A stretch of 64,000 nucleotides of DNA from Ophiura sarsii (taxonomy: Eukaryota; Echinodermata; Ophiuroidea; Amphilepidida; Ophiuridae). The stretch spans positions 31,532,366 through 31,596,365 of the forward strand of contig CM069459.1 in the NCBI GenBank assembly GCA_035610835.1, read 5' to 3'. Within the stretch, counting starts at the first letter, position 1, and each line of letters starts with the position of its first letter. A program made the position numbers and the translations under genes. The notes below the pieces were generated by a model. It was given only the letters and a program-made list of their open reading frames with translations. It had not been told where the DNA came from and did no database searches. Positions 12,213 through 24,844 of this stretch are shown piece by piece.

Positions 12213-12803
12213 GAATTACTGGAAGCGACATCGACACAAGCACAAGCAGACCCAGATCCCATTCGTACAACCCACTGCCCCAGAGGGCCCAGGACAATGA
12301 GACCAAAGGCTTAAGAAGACCTTCGTCATTTAGTAGTGAACAAACCCCTAAATTAGCCCGTGCAGCTTCCATACACGTGCTGACAGACCCACGGCTACCG
12401 GCAAGAATCGCTAGGACTGCTACTTTAGACGCCGGCGATGAAGTTTTGCAGAGCCGTGCTGCCGTGAGAGTAGCTCGGTATTCACATCGTACAACAGACT
12501 CTGAGTTGACTAGTGATTCCGAAAGAGGGAGAACTCCCAGTTTGGAAGAGGATCTGTTTCAAAGCCATGGTGGCGATAGTCAAGACGCAACAGACGTGAT
12601 GGGGGGATCGGCCAGCGAGAGGGAATGGAAACAACGAATGTCCGAGTATGTGAGCAATTTGCCAAATTTTGCATTGGGGTCTACCACCAGGGCCTACACT
12701 CAGAAAAGACCTCGACTTCACTCCGATAGCGGTCGGTATCAAGATGCGGTGTCCTTGGAAAAATATTCTCAACGGAGTAGGAAAGGGACCTACAGCAGTT
12801 CAG
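12213..12803 (+). CDS. Exon 1 in window: Ser/Arg-rich protein of unknown function
   Basis: It is an internal exon of 591 bases. The acceptor is TGATATCTTGCAG (AG at 12211-12212) and the donor is TCAG followed by GTAATG. It enters and leaves in phase 1, so it is symmetric, and its 196 complete codons (two further bases before, one after) are open throughout. The product is hydrophilic and rich in Ser, Arg, Asp and Gln: basic Ser/Arg stretches (KGLRRPSSFSS, KLARAASIHV) come first, then an acidic Ser region (DSELTSDSERGRTPSLEEDL), then EWKQRMSEYVSNLPNF. No enzyme fold, membrane segment or signal peptide is visible, and it looks disordered with phosphorylation-type sites. A distant resemblance to the tail of large cytoskeletal or centrosomal scaffolds (Cep170-like) crossed my mind, but no diagnostic motif supports it. 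An apparent start inside this exon (GTG at 12377) is not used: the frame continues upstream to the splice site. GC content and codon use stand out from the AT-rich surroundings. Confidence 0.8.
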
Positions 12804-13766
12804 GTAATGAAATATTGAACCTGAACGATGTTTATTACTAAATGTCTCTGTTATTACATAATAACCATACCTACCTAATTTCATCAATCACAATTAGCAT
12901 TATTCTCAGAATAATCAATACCCAACATTTTAATTACAATGCATTTTTAGGCCTACGGACATACCCCAGATCATACCTATTTGGGCTACCAATCAGCGCA
13001 CTTGGCAACCCTTCTTCAATTTGGCACCCAGCCCCTCCTGACAACACTTCCTCTTTCTCCTCATAAAGGGACACTACTGGGTCCACACGTCCCTCTATAT
13101 ATCAATAGGGAATACATGTATGATGGAGTCTAAAGGGACACACTCATTCCTTCCATCTACCTCTGTGCAGAGCATCTGCATTCAGTAATTGATGCAGCAT
13201 TTAAGCATCAGTGCTGGAAATCTGCTTTGATTTTACAGGTAAAAAACCTAGTGCATGACAATAGTTATGCATGGGTTTATAAAGCTGCAGTTTTTTGATG
13301 CTCCGACTTCGCTCCATGGAGGTAGGCTTCCCTCTCGTGCAGGAGAACAATACTGCCCGTGTATTGTACGTGTATAATGTATACATAATCCTTTTTCTCC
13401 AGTCCATGTTTGATTTTTGTATGATGCTTATTATATCGCCTTTCTTTATACATTGGTCTCGCTCATCAATTTTTTCCACTTTATAAAGACTATAGTCATA
13501 ACCAATATTTCTAAATCAACAAATACATGCGCGTCAGTTTTGGTTCATGCCCAAGTTTTGCAGGCATAGCGCGCGCTTGCATATGTGTCAAATGGTTCAA
13601 GAATTATTTGTTTTCACTGTGGTACATAATACCAATTTAAATGTTATGAGCAGAACCTACGAGAAGTGAAACTTAATTAAATCCACGCGGGGATTGAGTA
13701 AAGGATACAGGCCGAGTAAGTGAAATGAATAAATAGTATAGAATCGTACAAAATGGCGTGAATTAA

Positions 13767-14143
13767 AGGCATATTATGTGATCTTTTCCAAGTAGCACCC
13801 TCTATCATTGATTTTTACTATGAAAGCAGATTTTCTTGCAGATTTGCATTTTTGATGATAAATCATAAAGATCTTCTAAGTTACAGATCGATACGATTCC
13901 TAATTACTTCAAAATCATGGTTTGAAAAATAGATTGTACCGAGCGGTACAATCTATTTTTCAAATTTTACTCTAAATTCACTCTTTAAACCATGATTTTG
14001 AGGTTATTAGGAGTCATATCGCTCTGTAACTTGGAAGATATTTATGATTTATGATCAGAAAGTAAATCTGCAAGAAAATCTGCTTCAATTTTTTTCTCTC
14101 GAGGATTGAGGGTGTCCCATCGAAAAGATCACATAATATACCT
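13767..14143. mobile_element. AGGCATATTATG-ended palindromic MITE, TTAA TSD
   Basis: TTAA at 13763-13766 and 14144-14147 flanks ends AGGCATATTATGTGATC and GATCACATAATATACCT. The arms are near-complete inverted repeats meeting at GTACCGAGCGGTAC, so a single strand folds into one long hairpin. This is the uninterrupted reference copy for 2669-3317. Confidence 0.8.
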
Positions 14144-14504
14144 TTAAATTAACAAAGACCTTAAAAATACACAGTGATTACTCCTTTGCCGCGACAGCAA
14201 AGCGGGACCAGGTTCGAGACAGTGCATTTTTTAAGGTATTGTTAATTTAAATCAGTTTGTCTGAGTCTACATTAATTTATTTAAATGTTATGAAGACGTG
14301 CTTCTATTTACAGGAGGATGTTAAAAAAATAATTATCGAGCACAAATCGCGTAGTTATATTTAACAAAGCATATCAAAATAAAAACTGTCATTGCTCAAC
14401 ATGCAATTTTTACAAATTTGCGGCTGATCGAAAGTCCCGGTATCAATGAAGTCATAGTTATACAATGCATTGCGTAAATTTGTGTACACCAATAAATCAT
14501 GACC

Positions 14505-14790
14505 TCATTTATGCTCTCTAAAATGCAATATTCGCCGTGGATTTTCACTTTCGTGTTTGTCGTATGTGGCTAATCGCCATCTTGAAACATATTGGACACA
14601 ATTTTGATAAATGATGGTGCCCTTATAATATTTTTCCCTGTTTTTTCTATTAAAAAAATTAAATGCGCAAGAATCAAGCGTCTCAGTGAAATGCATGTGC
14701 ACCACTGGAAACAAACTTGTTTTTTGTTGTTTTGGCCTAATGCACAATGTTGTGCTTGCTGGACACCTCCTTTAAAGGTCTATACACTTC
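14505..14790. repeat. Interspersed repeat, inverted copy of 63045-63330
   Basis: TATGTGGCTAATCGCCATCT here is found in reverse complement near 63085-63105, and CTGGAAACAAACTTGTTT occurs in both regions (14705, 63277). The ends were not defined. Confidence 0.5.
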
Positions 14791-15039
14791 TTTTGTATTA
14801 CCCACTTACAGGTGGGATAACTTCATTTCATTTTATACACGGGCAAGGCCTGGAATTTTAGTGAAAATGTAGAGGTCAATAAACACACTTGCCTTAATGA
14901 ATCCAAATAGCAATACATCTCATTAGTGCTGAAAAATCCATTTACTCTATATTTAGTACTATTCAAATAGAGGGTAATTAGTGAAACGTTCTGCCACCAC
15001 CAATCGTGATGATATTAATATTTCCCTACTCTGTGCAAG

Positions 15040-15328
15040 TAAGGCCAAACAAAGAAGAAGGTCTGTCTCAGAAGCTCGCCCGCATTGGTATGTGAAATGA
15101 GCTATGGCGCGTATGTCTATGCGCTGGGGCTAAAAAACTTCTTTCATTTTTTTTTTGATTTAAAAAAAAAAAAATTAACAAAAGTTCTCCATAAGCTTGG
15201 ATAAGCACAAACAAAATTTGCATACCTTATAGCCTATTTTCTAAAAAAAAAAAGAAAAAAAAAAAAGCACAGCACTTAGCTTTTTTGCACAATGTTTCTG
15301 AGACAGACCTTCTTCTTTGTTTGGCCTT
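15040..15328. mobile_element. MITE with GGCCAAACAAAGAAGAAGG inverted ends
   Basis: The left end GGCCAAACAAAGAAGAAGG followed by TCTGTCTCAGA is mirrored at the right by TCTGAGACAGA then CCTTCTTCTTTG. The middle is A-rich. The elements at 17318-17624 and 28060-28342 share the TCTGTCTCAGA/GGCC end design. Confidence 0.7.
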
Positions 15329-16342
15329 ATCCAGCGAATAACCCAGAAGAATATTTTGGTTATCCCACACAATTTCAATGTTATCCGCAATTGTTTCAGT
15401 TGTGTTGTGTCAAAATATTGGCTATCGGTTGGGATAATCAGCAAGAAATAAACTGTTATCCGCCAAGAAATTGGGTCATTTTATGTACACGGATTACACG
15501 AATTTATAACACTGTTCTCAGGTACAGGGTCGGTCGGTCAGGCAATTTACAGGATTGGCTTTTTCAACAACAAAAAGGGGGAAAATGTGGGTGAATTTCA
15601 ACAATATTTGAAATAAAAAACAAATTTCAAACATCAAAAATAAAAAAAATAAAAATGATTTTGTAAAAATTTAAAAAATTCCGTCGTCCAAATGCAATCT
15701 GCTCTGTGATGCACTCTTGACACATTGAGTGTTCTTCAGAGTTTATGTGTTCAGCTTGTCAACAGAACAATGGAATACTGTAAAAGCTGACATTTTCGCG
15801 GTGGTTTTATTTTCGCACTTTTCACGGAAAAGATTTTTTCCGCGAAAATTATACCACATGATAATATTGTTTTCAATATTCATACAGTGCATCCAGAAGG
15901 TCACCCGCGAAAAAACACTTTGCGAAATGTCTATGATATCAAATTGCGCACAAAATATCTCAGGGTTCTAGCTAGGAAGGGCGGTGCCCGGGCGGGCCCG
16001 CCCACCCGGCACTCTAACGCTGGGCCCGGAATTGGGCTGGCCGCCCGGCACTCTAAAAAAAGAAGAAAAAAAGAAAAGAAAAAAAGGCCTCTGGATCCCA
16101 TGCCATGATCCACTGCACTTCGTTCGCTACATTTTCTCCGTTCGCCGTCAGTAAATTTACCCGGTTCTAAAATGGTCCTGGCTAGAGCCCTGAAATATCT
16201 GTATGCGAAAATATTGGCTTTCACGGTAAGTTGGTATTCTGGGAAAATCAATTTGAAATTTGATACTTATTGGGATTGGGAGAAATTATTTTTTCCAAAT
16301 TAATAAAGTTCAGACAATTTATCATATAGTTATTTCCTTTTA

Positions 16343-16470
16343 GGTGACGCGCTCCCGTACAAAAAGCGTGAGCAAAAAGCAAGAGCAATTGCATCGCGAG
16401 TGCGCAACTTTCTGCACATGTTTTTGCTTGTGTTTTTTGTCTACGCGCTCACGTCTGTTTGGCGTTCGGC
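16343..16470. repeat. Small inverted-repeat element
   Basis: GTGACGCGCTCCCGTAC and, inverted, GTCTACGCGCTCACG bracket GC-rich sequence with GCGTGAGC/GCTTGTG motifs. Open frames on both strands here are mirror images of a palindrome, not genes. Confidence 0.35.
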
Positions 16471-17054
16471 TTCTTACAAGTTTGGGTGCAAAATGTAAAC
16501 AAACCAAATTAATCAGCCAATGGCCGAAAATGTGCAATACTGACAAGAAATGCAATGAACTACACTAGGCCAATATTATAATCACTCACTTAATTTAGAG
16601 CTTTTAGTGGGGAAGAATCACTGGAAAATGGTTCTTTCTTTTGAAAAATGTACACAAAAGTATAACCCAAGTGCTAAATTCTCTGTTTTAACCCAACCCA
16701 AGCTATATTGTAAAATATGATTCTTAAACAGCTAGAGAGTTTAAAGCAATCCCATTGGTTCTCAGAGAAATCGGCGACATTTAGATGAGACAATTGAACA
16801 CGGGGAGGTGGGGCTTACGTTTCAACAGCGCGTCCGACCTTCACAATGCGTGGTTTGCTCCATAACGCTCACTTCTGCAGTGCGTCTTTGGCGCCTTTCC
16901 TGCGCTTATGTCGGCGTTCTCGTCGCATGGGATTGGATGGAATGTTTGTGGGTTATTCAATCCTAGCAGGGGTAAAAGTTGTCAATTGTGGACAATAAAA
17001 TGTACTTATTTCTTTGATAAATGTCTTAAGTATGATTGTTTAAGAATGAGAATT

Positions 17055-17190
17055 TAATGGTATTGTTTTTAGACCGTACCCGTGTTATATTGTCTGACAT
17101 GCGGCGTCGTTGTTCTACTTAAAATAATACTATCGTCCACATTTATGTCAGACAATATAACACGGGTACGGTCTAAAAACAATACCATTA
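17055..17190. mobile_element. Short hairpin MITE
   Basis: TAATGGTATTGTTTTTAGAC at the left is matched in reverse complement at the right, and the pairing runs nearly 50 bases per arm around a short loop centred near 17120. At about 136 bp it is a near-complete hairpin. Confidence 0.75.
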
Positions 17191-17317
17191 TTCTCTAAAT
17201 ATTTGTGACAACCTACATAATATCTGTAGTATTGTTCAATGTTCACCTTAATATGTGTGACACAATTTATTTTTACATAGAAAAGATAACCTCCGTTTCA
17301 ACCATGGAAGTAAATTA

Positions 17318-17624
17318 GGCCAAAAAAAAAAAAGGTTTGTCTCAGATGACCCGCGCGCATTCCCGAAACCGCCCGCGTAAGCTTTTTCTTTTAGTGGAAT
17401 TTTTTTTTTTTTCAATTTTTCTTCTTTTTTTTTCAATTTTTTTTTCAATTTTTTTTTTCTTTTTCAATTTTCTCAAAAAAATCTTGCAAAATCCAACTTT
17501 TTGACCAAACAAATGACGATCAGGTCTAAATTGAAAAAAAAAAAAAAAAAAAAAATCCGCAGACCGCATTAGATTTTCAGTCTCTCATGTCATCTGAGAC
17601 AAACCTTCTTTTTTTTTTGGCCTT
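17318..17624. mobile_element. MITE with TTTGTCTCAGATGAC-type ends
   Basis: GGCC, an A run, then GGTTTGTCTCAGATGA at the left are mirrored at the right by CATCTGAGACAAACC, a T run and GGCC. The poly-A and poly-T tracts inside create lysine- and phenylalanine-rich reading frames that are not genes. Confidence 0.65.
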
Positions 17625-19029
17625 AACAGATATGGTTTACTGATTTCACACAATGCATTTCTTACATTTTAATTATCAGTACTGATTTTCTTTTCTGGTC
17701 CAATACAATGGAATTGACAGATTATGACTCAATTTACATTTAAAATTCTCAAAATGATTTTGTCCTGACTAATTTTTCTGGTCCAATATATCATTGGATT
17801 GACTGTATATCACTCAATTTACATATAAATGTCTCAAAATGATTTTTTTCCCCTGACTAATTGACCCATGTTCAGCCAGATTATTCTTGGCGAGGCACCA
17901 ATCACTATTTTTTTTAATTGACATGATGAGAACAATTTGCAACGTCATAAGGCCAACAACAAAAATTGACTTGCCCTTTCCGACCGACTGGTTACGAAAT
18001 TCTACCCCTATATTTGATATATTTCACAAAGGATTATGGGAGTTTGTAGCAAATATCTTGTCTGCTATACACCCTATGTAGGAACCAGGGTTGTAGCTAA
18101 TTTATTTATTTTTATTTATTTTTATTATTTTTTTAACAATTTGTGGATAAAATCATTCAACTGCCTCATAAAACAAGAAATTATGTGGCAGGAACCCTCA
18201 AAGTGCATTAAAAAAGCCTAAAAACATCCCGGCCGCTGAGCCGCGAGAATTGTGTAACCAAATAGCGAAATATTGCGCCCGGCACTCAAATGCTCTGCTG
18301 GCTACAACCCTACAGACTGTAACAAAAAAAGTTATACAATCGCAATTTTATTTTGATTTCAATGTTAAAATCATGCAATGTCAAAATATCTTACACTCTG
18401 TGTTAAGCTCCGTTTTGGCTACCAGAATCATTTTAGTTGGTCTTTTTAACTACTTGCGTTTAAAATTTATGACTAATTTACTAAGTCGTCTAGAAATCGG
18501 GTTGGGCCACTTTCACAATAATATTATACAATATTGCTTGTATAAATTAAATGGTTAGGGTATCATGCAAGGAACATTATAAAGAGAACAATATAATTAT
18601 TTTTAAAATAGTTTCATTTCATTTGAATAAATAAATTCATAAAATGAATAAATTATATTTGTAAAGACCTAACCTTCTTTGTAATACTTTTAACCACTTG
18701 AAACGAACCATTGTTGTCTAACAAGAGCGCTCTACTGCTATGCTCCTAGTTCGATTCCATTCATATTCATCCCAGTGATTTTAGCATTGATTAAACCAAA
18801 GTGGCCCAGGTGATTTCATGACTACTTTAGACAATTGATCATATCTCTGCTTACCGAGCATCGATTGTCATGAAACAAAGCTTATTCGAAAGCTAAGAAA
18901 ATTCCTCTTGCATGTCACTAAAACTCGAAACAGAAATTCTACGGGAGATATTTTTAATATTTTTTTCAAAACTGTATAACTTTTTTTGTTACAGCCTGTA
19001 TGTTGGAACTGATTCAAGGTCGTGACAAA

Positions 19030-20960
19030 GCACAATTTAATTGACAGTTGGCATCTTCTTTACAACCATTACTCATTTGAGACCTGTCACCACAAAATGA
19101 GCGTTAAGTCGCCAGTGTGCATTAGGAGATATGGTCTAATGAACATGCCAAAAAACAATACAAAACAAAGGAATTTTTGTCTTTCAATTTGAATTTTGAT
19201 CAGGAATACATTGAGGAATTATGACATGTTGCATATCATTTTAAAGCTTGTTTTCTGGGCATTCTGAATCTGGAGAAACCTCAGAATCTAATTTTCCGAC
19301 TTAACTCTCATTTTGTGATGACAGGTCTCATTTTATTGAGTAGCATTCACCTCAAATTCAATTTTTAATTTGGTTAAAGATTTGACAATAGTTGGCACGG
19401 AACTGTGTATTAGGGGTCGGTCATGATAAGATGAGGAAATGACCGAGGGATGGTGATGACACACACACCAACCTTTTTGTTGTTGTTGTTGTTGACAGTG
19501 GCATCTTGTTTACAACCATTTCAGGTCATATTTCGGGGAATTCACCTCAAATTTGAGTGCTGTTATATTAAACAATGCAAGCGTGGAGCTGTTTAAGGGG
19601 TCATCCATAATTTTCGCCATTTTCAGTTACGTACAAAGCGTACGTAAGAGGGGGGAGGGGGTCGAAATATACCCCAACCGTACGTAACTTAAATGGTGAT
19701 CTTGAGACGCGGGATTTTTTTTTTAAAGTACAAAATAAAATAAAATTTCGCCATTTATTGCGTACGTAACTCGAGGGGGGGGGGGGGGGGGGGGAAGGGG
19801 GGTCAAAAGTTACGTACGCTCTGTACGTAAGTGAAAATGGCGATAATTTTGGACGACCCCTAACAGGGGTGAGAATGATAGGATGAGAAAATGGGGATTG
19901 AGCGAGGGATCATATGACACCAATCGTGATCTTTTAGTTTACAGTGGCATCTTCTTTACAACCATTTCTGGTCATATTGCGGCGGAATTCACATGTTAAT
20001 TTACTTTAGTTGTCTTCGACAACACTCAAGTCTGATGAATCACCTAAAACATTATTTTGACCATGTATTTTATATTTTGTGTGTTCATAAATCTACATGA
20101 TTACATAGGCCAAGGGAATAACATAAACTTGAGTGCCTCTTTCAAGTAACACACCAAAATATATATATATATTTGGCCTAATACTCACCTGTTAAAGTAA
20201 CATTCTGAGTATTCTTCGGAGCTTTTATCTTGCAGAAAGAGGTATTGATCATTGATTACTCTAGCGCAATATTAAAGAAAATTAACTGGGTCAAATAGCA
20301 ATTTACAACCAGAACATTCCCCATCAGTCAACCTTGCACCTCCGCCAATGCAAGAGGTGACACACACATTTGCTGAAACAGATTATAGAATATATACAAT
20401 TCAAGCAGCGAACTGCATAGAATGAGGGTTCATGATAGGATGAGGAAATAGGGGAGTACACATATCTTTCATCTAATTCATTAGGCTATGGAAAAAAATA
20501 AAGCAGTTTCTCGTCCCCTTGTGCACCATTTTTCAGGAATTCTATAATTATCTTTTTTCCCTTTATTTGGCCTTATATTGACAATGGCATCGTTTTTACA
20601 TACAACCATTGCTATAATAGTCACATTATGTCCAATTCACCACCAATTTAATACCTTGTAGATCATGCAATTCTAGCAGGGAGCTGTAGGGATCATGATA
20701 GGATATGGAAATAGAGGTTGGAGGAAGCGTGGTACCCTTATCTTTGTTATTATTATTGACAACCATTACTCGTCATATTATGTGCACTTCACCTCACATT
20801 TAATTTGTCTTTTGAGTTACAATTCAAGCAGGGACCTGTGCAAGCTGGGTTGTCACTCATCATTTATTAACAATGATATCTTGAATACAACCATTACTTG
20901 TTACATTAGGTTCAGTTCACCTCAAATTTAAACGGTAGTAAATTAGCAGACATCCCCCTC
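19030..20960. repeat. Degenerate direct-repeat block
   Basis: A block containing GTGGCATCTTCTTTACAACC, then a TCATATT...TTCACCTCAAATT segment, then GATAGGATGAGGAAAT recurs at about 19040, 19494, 19938, 20577 and 20755 with many substitutions. It looks like an old tandem or dispersed duplication. The MITE at 19596-19861 interrupts one copy. Confidence 0.5.
19596..19861. mobile_element. GTTACGTAC palindromic MITE
   Basis: AGGGGTCATCCATAATTTTC at the left is mirrored by an end reading ATAATTTTGGACGACCCCT at the right. Internal GTTACGTAC/GTACGTAAC pairs occur on both arms, and a long G run lies at about 19774-19793. Confidence 0.7.
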
Positions 20961-20969
20961 ATAACAACT

Positions 20970-20993
20970 CAGTGCCCCCCCCCCCCCCCCCCC
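20970..20993. repeat. Poly-C run
   Basis: C homopolymer of about 20 bases. Confidence 0.8.
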
Positions 20994-21637
20994 ACCTGTC
21001 AGCTCTAGCCCACCTTAGTTTGCCCCTAATTTGGACTATTATTATTAAAAAAAACACCTAAGATGAGCTTTAATTTGATCTGAAATGTCTTGTTCAGAAC
21101 AAATTTAGCTAATTTCTGGCAATTTTGACATAAAAAGGCAAGCATTTTTCTTTTGCACACTCTGCATACATCTTGCACCCAAAATCTGTTCTCCTCCCAC
21201 CGTACCCCTACCAATTCTGTCTTTTTAATCTAGATCACAGTTGCCTAGATGCTGGTACCGCCACTAAAAGGGTACATGTCACTGTCAAAAAAATGTCTGC
21301 ATCCCTTTTGTAGATTGCATTTCCTCAAAAGAAAAACAACCAAGCTTTTTTGCAAATATTATGTGCTGAAAGTGCTTAGATTAACGTCAACGTGCTACTA
21401 CGTGAACTTTGAAGCTTTATGAGCTTGAATTAATCGAAAGCATCGAAGGCGATGCCCCACCTAGTTGCCTTGATGCCCTCAAATTATGGATGTTTTCACT
21501 CCATTCAAAAATACATAATGGCCTTGGATAAATTTGGTGCCCCTTTCAAATTGCCTTAAATTGCCTGCCCTTTTCATTTCTTATTTCAAGGCCTGAGTTA
21601 TTGTTTAGTGAGTCTGTTTGTTTGTACTATGTTGTAG

Positions 21638-21721
21638 ATACGGAGAGTTTGGAGTGGTCAGTGGCAGACACAGAAGCACAGAGCCCTATGTCAGGAAATC
21701 CAAATAAAACCAACCAGAAAC
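21638..21721 (+). CDS. Exon 2 in window (28-codon symmetric exon)
   Basis: It is 84 bases, with acceptor TATGTTGTAG and donor AAAC followed by GTAAGAAA, phase 1 at both ends. Joined to exon 1 it reads SSDTESLEWSVADTEAQ and then SPMSGNPNKTNQK. The content is acidic then polar, like its neighbours. As a short exon its support comes from the two splice sites, the open frame and the matching phase with both neighbours. Because it is symmetric it could be skipped without a frameshift. Confidence 0.6.
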
Positions 21722-22889
21722 GTAAGAAAATATAATGCGGTCTTACGGACATTGCATGATTGCAAATCAGTGCTTTGTCGCAGTGTGTGCTAAATTGCTA
21801 AAAAAAAGGATTAATAGGCTTTCATCATTGCTGCTTGAGTACCAATGCTTGCCAAAGATATGTTCTGTGATTTTGAAGTAAAATCTTTTTAACTGTTTCG
21901 TGTTTAAAACTTCCTTTAAAACAACAGAATACGCTAAGAAAAATCTCTGATATTTTCTCGTACATTTCGAGGAGTTAGTGCAACAAGGGTCCATTTACAA
22001 TAGCTGCCATATGTTATCATGTGTGGTAGTTTATAGTAGACTCCTTGATATAAAACTAAAAGTAACACAGGGCAGCTATAGCAGGGATAGGATATTTTAT
22101 CACTTACATCTCAGTTATGTGAAAAGGCAATATCTACAATAGCTGCCGCATGTTATATATTACGGGTGCTTTTAGATAATGCCCTTGTGAAAACACCATC
22201 TGACAAATAGCAGCCATTGCAGATAGGACTTTGTTGCACTGAACCATCGATGTGATCAATTGGGTCAGGTATTGAATGGTTCACCCCTGAAAATGGCCTC
22301 AAGCGATTTGGAAATATGCGGGTATTGCGCAATAAGTCTGGCGAGATTTTTATCATCAAAAAGTCATTTATTGGCAAAAAGATTCAACATCGATCTCTTT
22401 CATTCTGGTTTTGAGTGACTTGCGCGTAGGAAATCAATACAAAAAGCACAACACCTCAAACTTGAGGGCGCCCTCCTTTACCAAATGACTGAATATGCCT
22501 TTAAGCAGGAGATTTGTATCTGAAATGCAGTGGAGGGGGAAATGTGGAATCTCGGAATCTCCCTCCTTCCCAGGAGGAAATTTGGTCATCTGAAGGGAAA
22601 TGTTGACAATTTGGAGGGAAATTTTAAACACAGTTTTGCACATAAAGATGTGTATAATAATTGTGGGAAATTTGATTTGCTTCTGGGGAATAAAAAGCAT
22701 ATTTCCTGCCCTGCTGAAATGCATTCACTTATTGTCACTCCGCTTCGCTCTAAGCTAATTCATGCAATGTTTCTAATGCAAAAGCCAGCTTTACTTTAAC
22801 CCAACTTTCCTCAACACTATACAGATCACTACACTGCTGCTAGGTGGTGGTACCACACAGGCTATATCAAATGGCAAAGAAAATGTTAA

Positions 22890-23127
22890 CAATTTCCATG
22901 CGGCTATTAGTTTTACCATATTCAAAACACATTTTTCAGAAACCTTTCTCAACTTTCAAGGTCTATCTCAAGGATTACTGAACCAATACTAGGCATGTTT
23001 GTACTTATTTTATTGCATTTCTCATGCTAAGTCCAGATATAGTAGTGACAGTCAATAATGTTGACATTTTTAAACATTTTGTGAAATTTTGGAATGTTGT
23101 CTGCAGACACCTGCCGTGTGGAAAGTG
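22890..23127. mobile_element. CACTTTCC-type MITE, TTAA TSD
   Basis: TTAA at 22886-22889 and 23128-23131 flanks an element with ends CAATTTCCATGCGGC and GCCGTGTGGAAAGTG. The family is marked by GTCTGCAGAC near one end, then CATTTTGTGAAATTTTGGAA, GGCATGTTTGTACTTA and AGAAACCTTTC. It is the commonest element in the window (about a dozen copies). It has no coding capacity. Confidence 0.8.
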
Positions 23128-23131
23128 TTAA

Positions 23132-23239
23132 CATTTTCCAGTTGACTCTGTGGCGCAATCAGTTAGGTGCCGAACTTCCATGTCGGCGACCAGTTTTTAA
23201 TTCCCTCTTCATTCATTGAACATGTCAGGGAAGTTAGGG
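23132..23239 (+). mobile_element. tRNA-like element, GTTAGGG end
   Basis: A tRNA-like stretch (GTGGCGCAATCAGTTAGGTGC, with a damaged B box) is followed by an end GGAAGTTAGGG and TTAA at 23240-23243. It sits immediately beside the MITE at 22890-23127 and shares its TTAA at 23128-23131. Confidence 0.5.
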
Positions 23240-23249
23240 TTAAAAAAGA

Positions 23250-23490
23250 CTAGGGCATTTGAAAATGCAACCTTTTCGTGTTTGCAGACGAAGAGTTTTA
23301 AATTTCACAAAATGTCGAGAAGATTGAATTTCATTACCATATTGGAAATCACCATGAGAAATACATTAAAAGAAGTACAAACATGCCTAGTATTGGTTCA
23401 GTAATTCTTGAGATAGACTTTGAAATTTGGGAAAGGTTTCTGAAAAATCATGTCTTGTGTATGGCAAAACTAATAGTCGCGTGAAAGCAG
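23250..23490. mobile_element. Degraded CACTTTCC-type MITE
   Basis: Internal family sequence in reverse orientation (AAGTACAAACATGCCTAGTA, GGTTCAGTAATTCTTGAGAT, GGGAAAGGTTTCTG) ends near AATAGTCGCGTGAAAG. The TTAA sites are lost. Confidence 0.6.
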
Positions 23491-23854
23491 GGCTGGAACT
23501 TCAGATTTTGTTCAACCAGCCAATCGGGCAAATAACTCACAAAAAATACCTGCTCGACGAAATTCCTCCAGCCAGTGTAACTCATTTACACTGTGTGTTT
23601 AAACTAAAACGTGTTTCCCGCCAGTTGGTCAGGTTATTTTTGCTTCGTCACCCGCCTGATGCAAAAGTTACCCGCTATGGGCAGGCAGGCGGGTGCTATT
23701 TCCAGGAAAATGTTAACCCTAACAATGCTATAGCCAACAAAATGCAGCTGATACCGCAATGCTGGTATAGCCTCTGCAAGCTATCTTTCAAGGAGAACAT
23801 CCAATATGGAATTGAGGTGTGTCACTTGAACTGTCAGCATTGCGTTGGCACCCG

Positions 23855-24185
23855 GGGGGGGGTACTCGGATTTGGTTTGGTCGGGGGTGTGCCGCTGGAG
23901 ATTCAAAACCCATACCCATTTTTAGGGGTGATTTTGGAAAAATCGGTACCCATTTTTAGGGGTTTTGCTTCATTTTATACCAAATTATCGGGAAAATAGA
24001 CCTAATTTTTGCAAATTTTCGCGAAAATAGACAAAAATTTCGCGAAAATAGACCCATTTGTGACCCCATTATTAGGGATTTCCAGCACAAAATCATACCC
24101 CATGTTTAGGGATTTTGTGCCCAAAAAGCTACCCATTAGAGCGGCACACCCCCGTATGTCGACTTGGGTGAGTACCCCCCGGGGT
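23855..24185. mobile_element. GGGGTACTC-ended MITE
   Basis: The left end GGGGGGGTACTCGGATTTGG is mirrored by GGGTGAGTACCCCCCGGGG. The interior repeats CCCATTTTTAGGG. A truncated relative lies at 11854-12145. Confidence 0.65.
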
Positions 24186-24624
24186 TGGCACATGTTTGCT
24201 TTCTAAAGTGCTAATAATAGCACCCATTGCTAAAATCAAGCTTCATAGTTGCAAGATACAACGCTGTGCCTTACAATAAGATAAATAAAAAAGGGGAAAA
24301 AACACAACAGAAATAATATGCTTCAGGTCAAGGAATATATCAAGTTATAATTGGATTAAAGTGCATTAGGGTTATTATGAGACAATGTTTAAGGCAGGAT
24401 TTGAGCATGTAGGTGTAAATTTAAAAGGTTGGAGTGTGGGTGTGCAAATTTAAGAAATAGTTGCATTTTTTATTACATAATAGGGGGAATACAGTTCCGC
24501 TGAACAGTCTGAGTATTCATGGGGTGTGTAATTTCAAATTTGCCAGGTAAAAAGTAACCTACCCGGCTGGTTGCCTTAAACCTTGTCATCATGAGACACT
24601 TTACTAATGCACTTATCAATTGCA

Positions 24625-24790
24625 TCCCCAGCCCCGGGGGACCCCGGGATAGTGGAGATTAGGGCCGGGACGTACAATTTGCCGATGTGACGTCCCGGGT
24701 AAAGTCGTGTACGGTCCAGGGTGGGGCACCACTTTGTGAACGTCCCCGGTACAGCCCCCCCCCCCCCCCCGTGGCCGGGTCAAATTTTGA
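24625..24790. repeat. CCCGG-rich repeat, related to 26355-26520
   Basis: GC-rich sequence with CCCCGG/CCGGGG blocks (GCCCCGGGGGACCCCGGG, CGTCCCGGGTAAAG) and a poly-C run. The block at 26355-26520 has the same composition and phrase order (CCCCGG...AAAGTCCC...GGGCC). Confidence 0.4.
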
Positions 24791-24844
24791 CACTATCCTT
24801 ATTCAATTTGGTCCCATTTTTAAAGAGTGTATTGCGTGTGTTAA

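Larger units (their letters stand above)
12804..21637 (+). other. Intron 1 of the host gene
   Basis: The 8.8-kb intron between the first two visible exons begins GTAATG and ends TTGTAG. It carries the MITEs listed separately (13767, 14505, 15040, 16343, 17055, 17318, 19596) and a degenerate repeat block (19030-20960). No additional splice-bounded open frame stood out. Confidence 0.65.

Noticed and set aside
12377..12841. Stand-alone gene starting at GTG 12377 and ending at 12839
   Set aside because: The open frame extends upstream to a good acceptor, and the stop lies past a good GTAATG donor; it is an internal exon.
17248..17569. Lysine-rich minus-strand proteins
   Set aside because: Poly-T tracts inside a MITE read in reverse.
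23427..23999. 190-residue + strand frame
   Set aside because: It runs through a degraded MITE, unique DNA and the GGGGTACTC repeat; composition does not look coding and it has no homologous feel.
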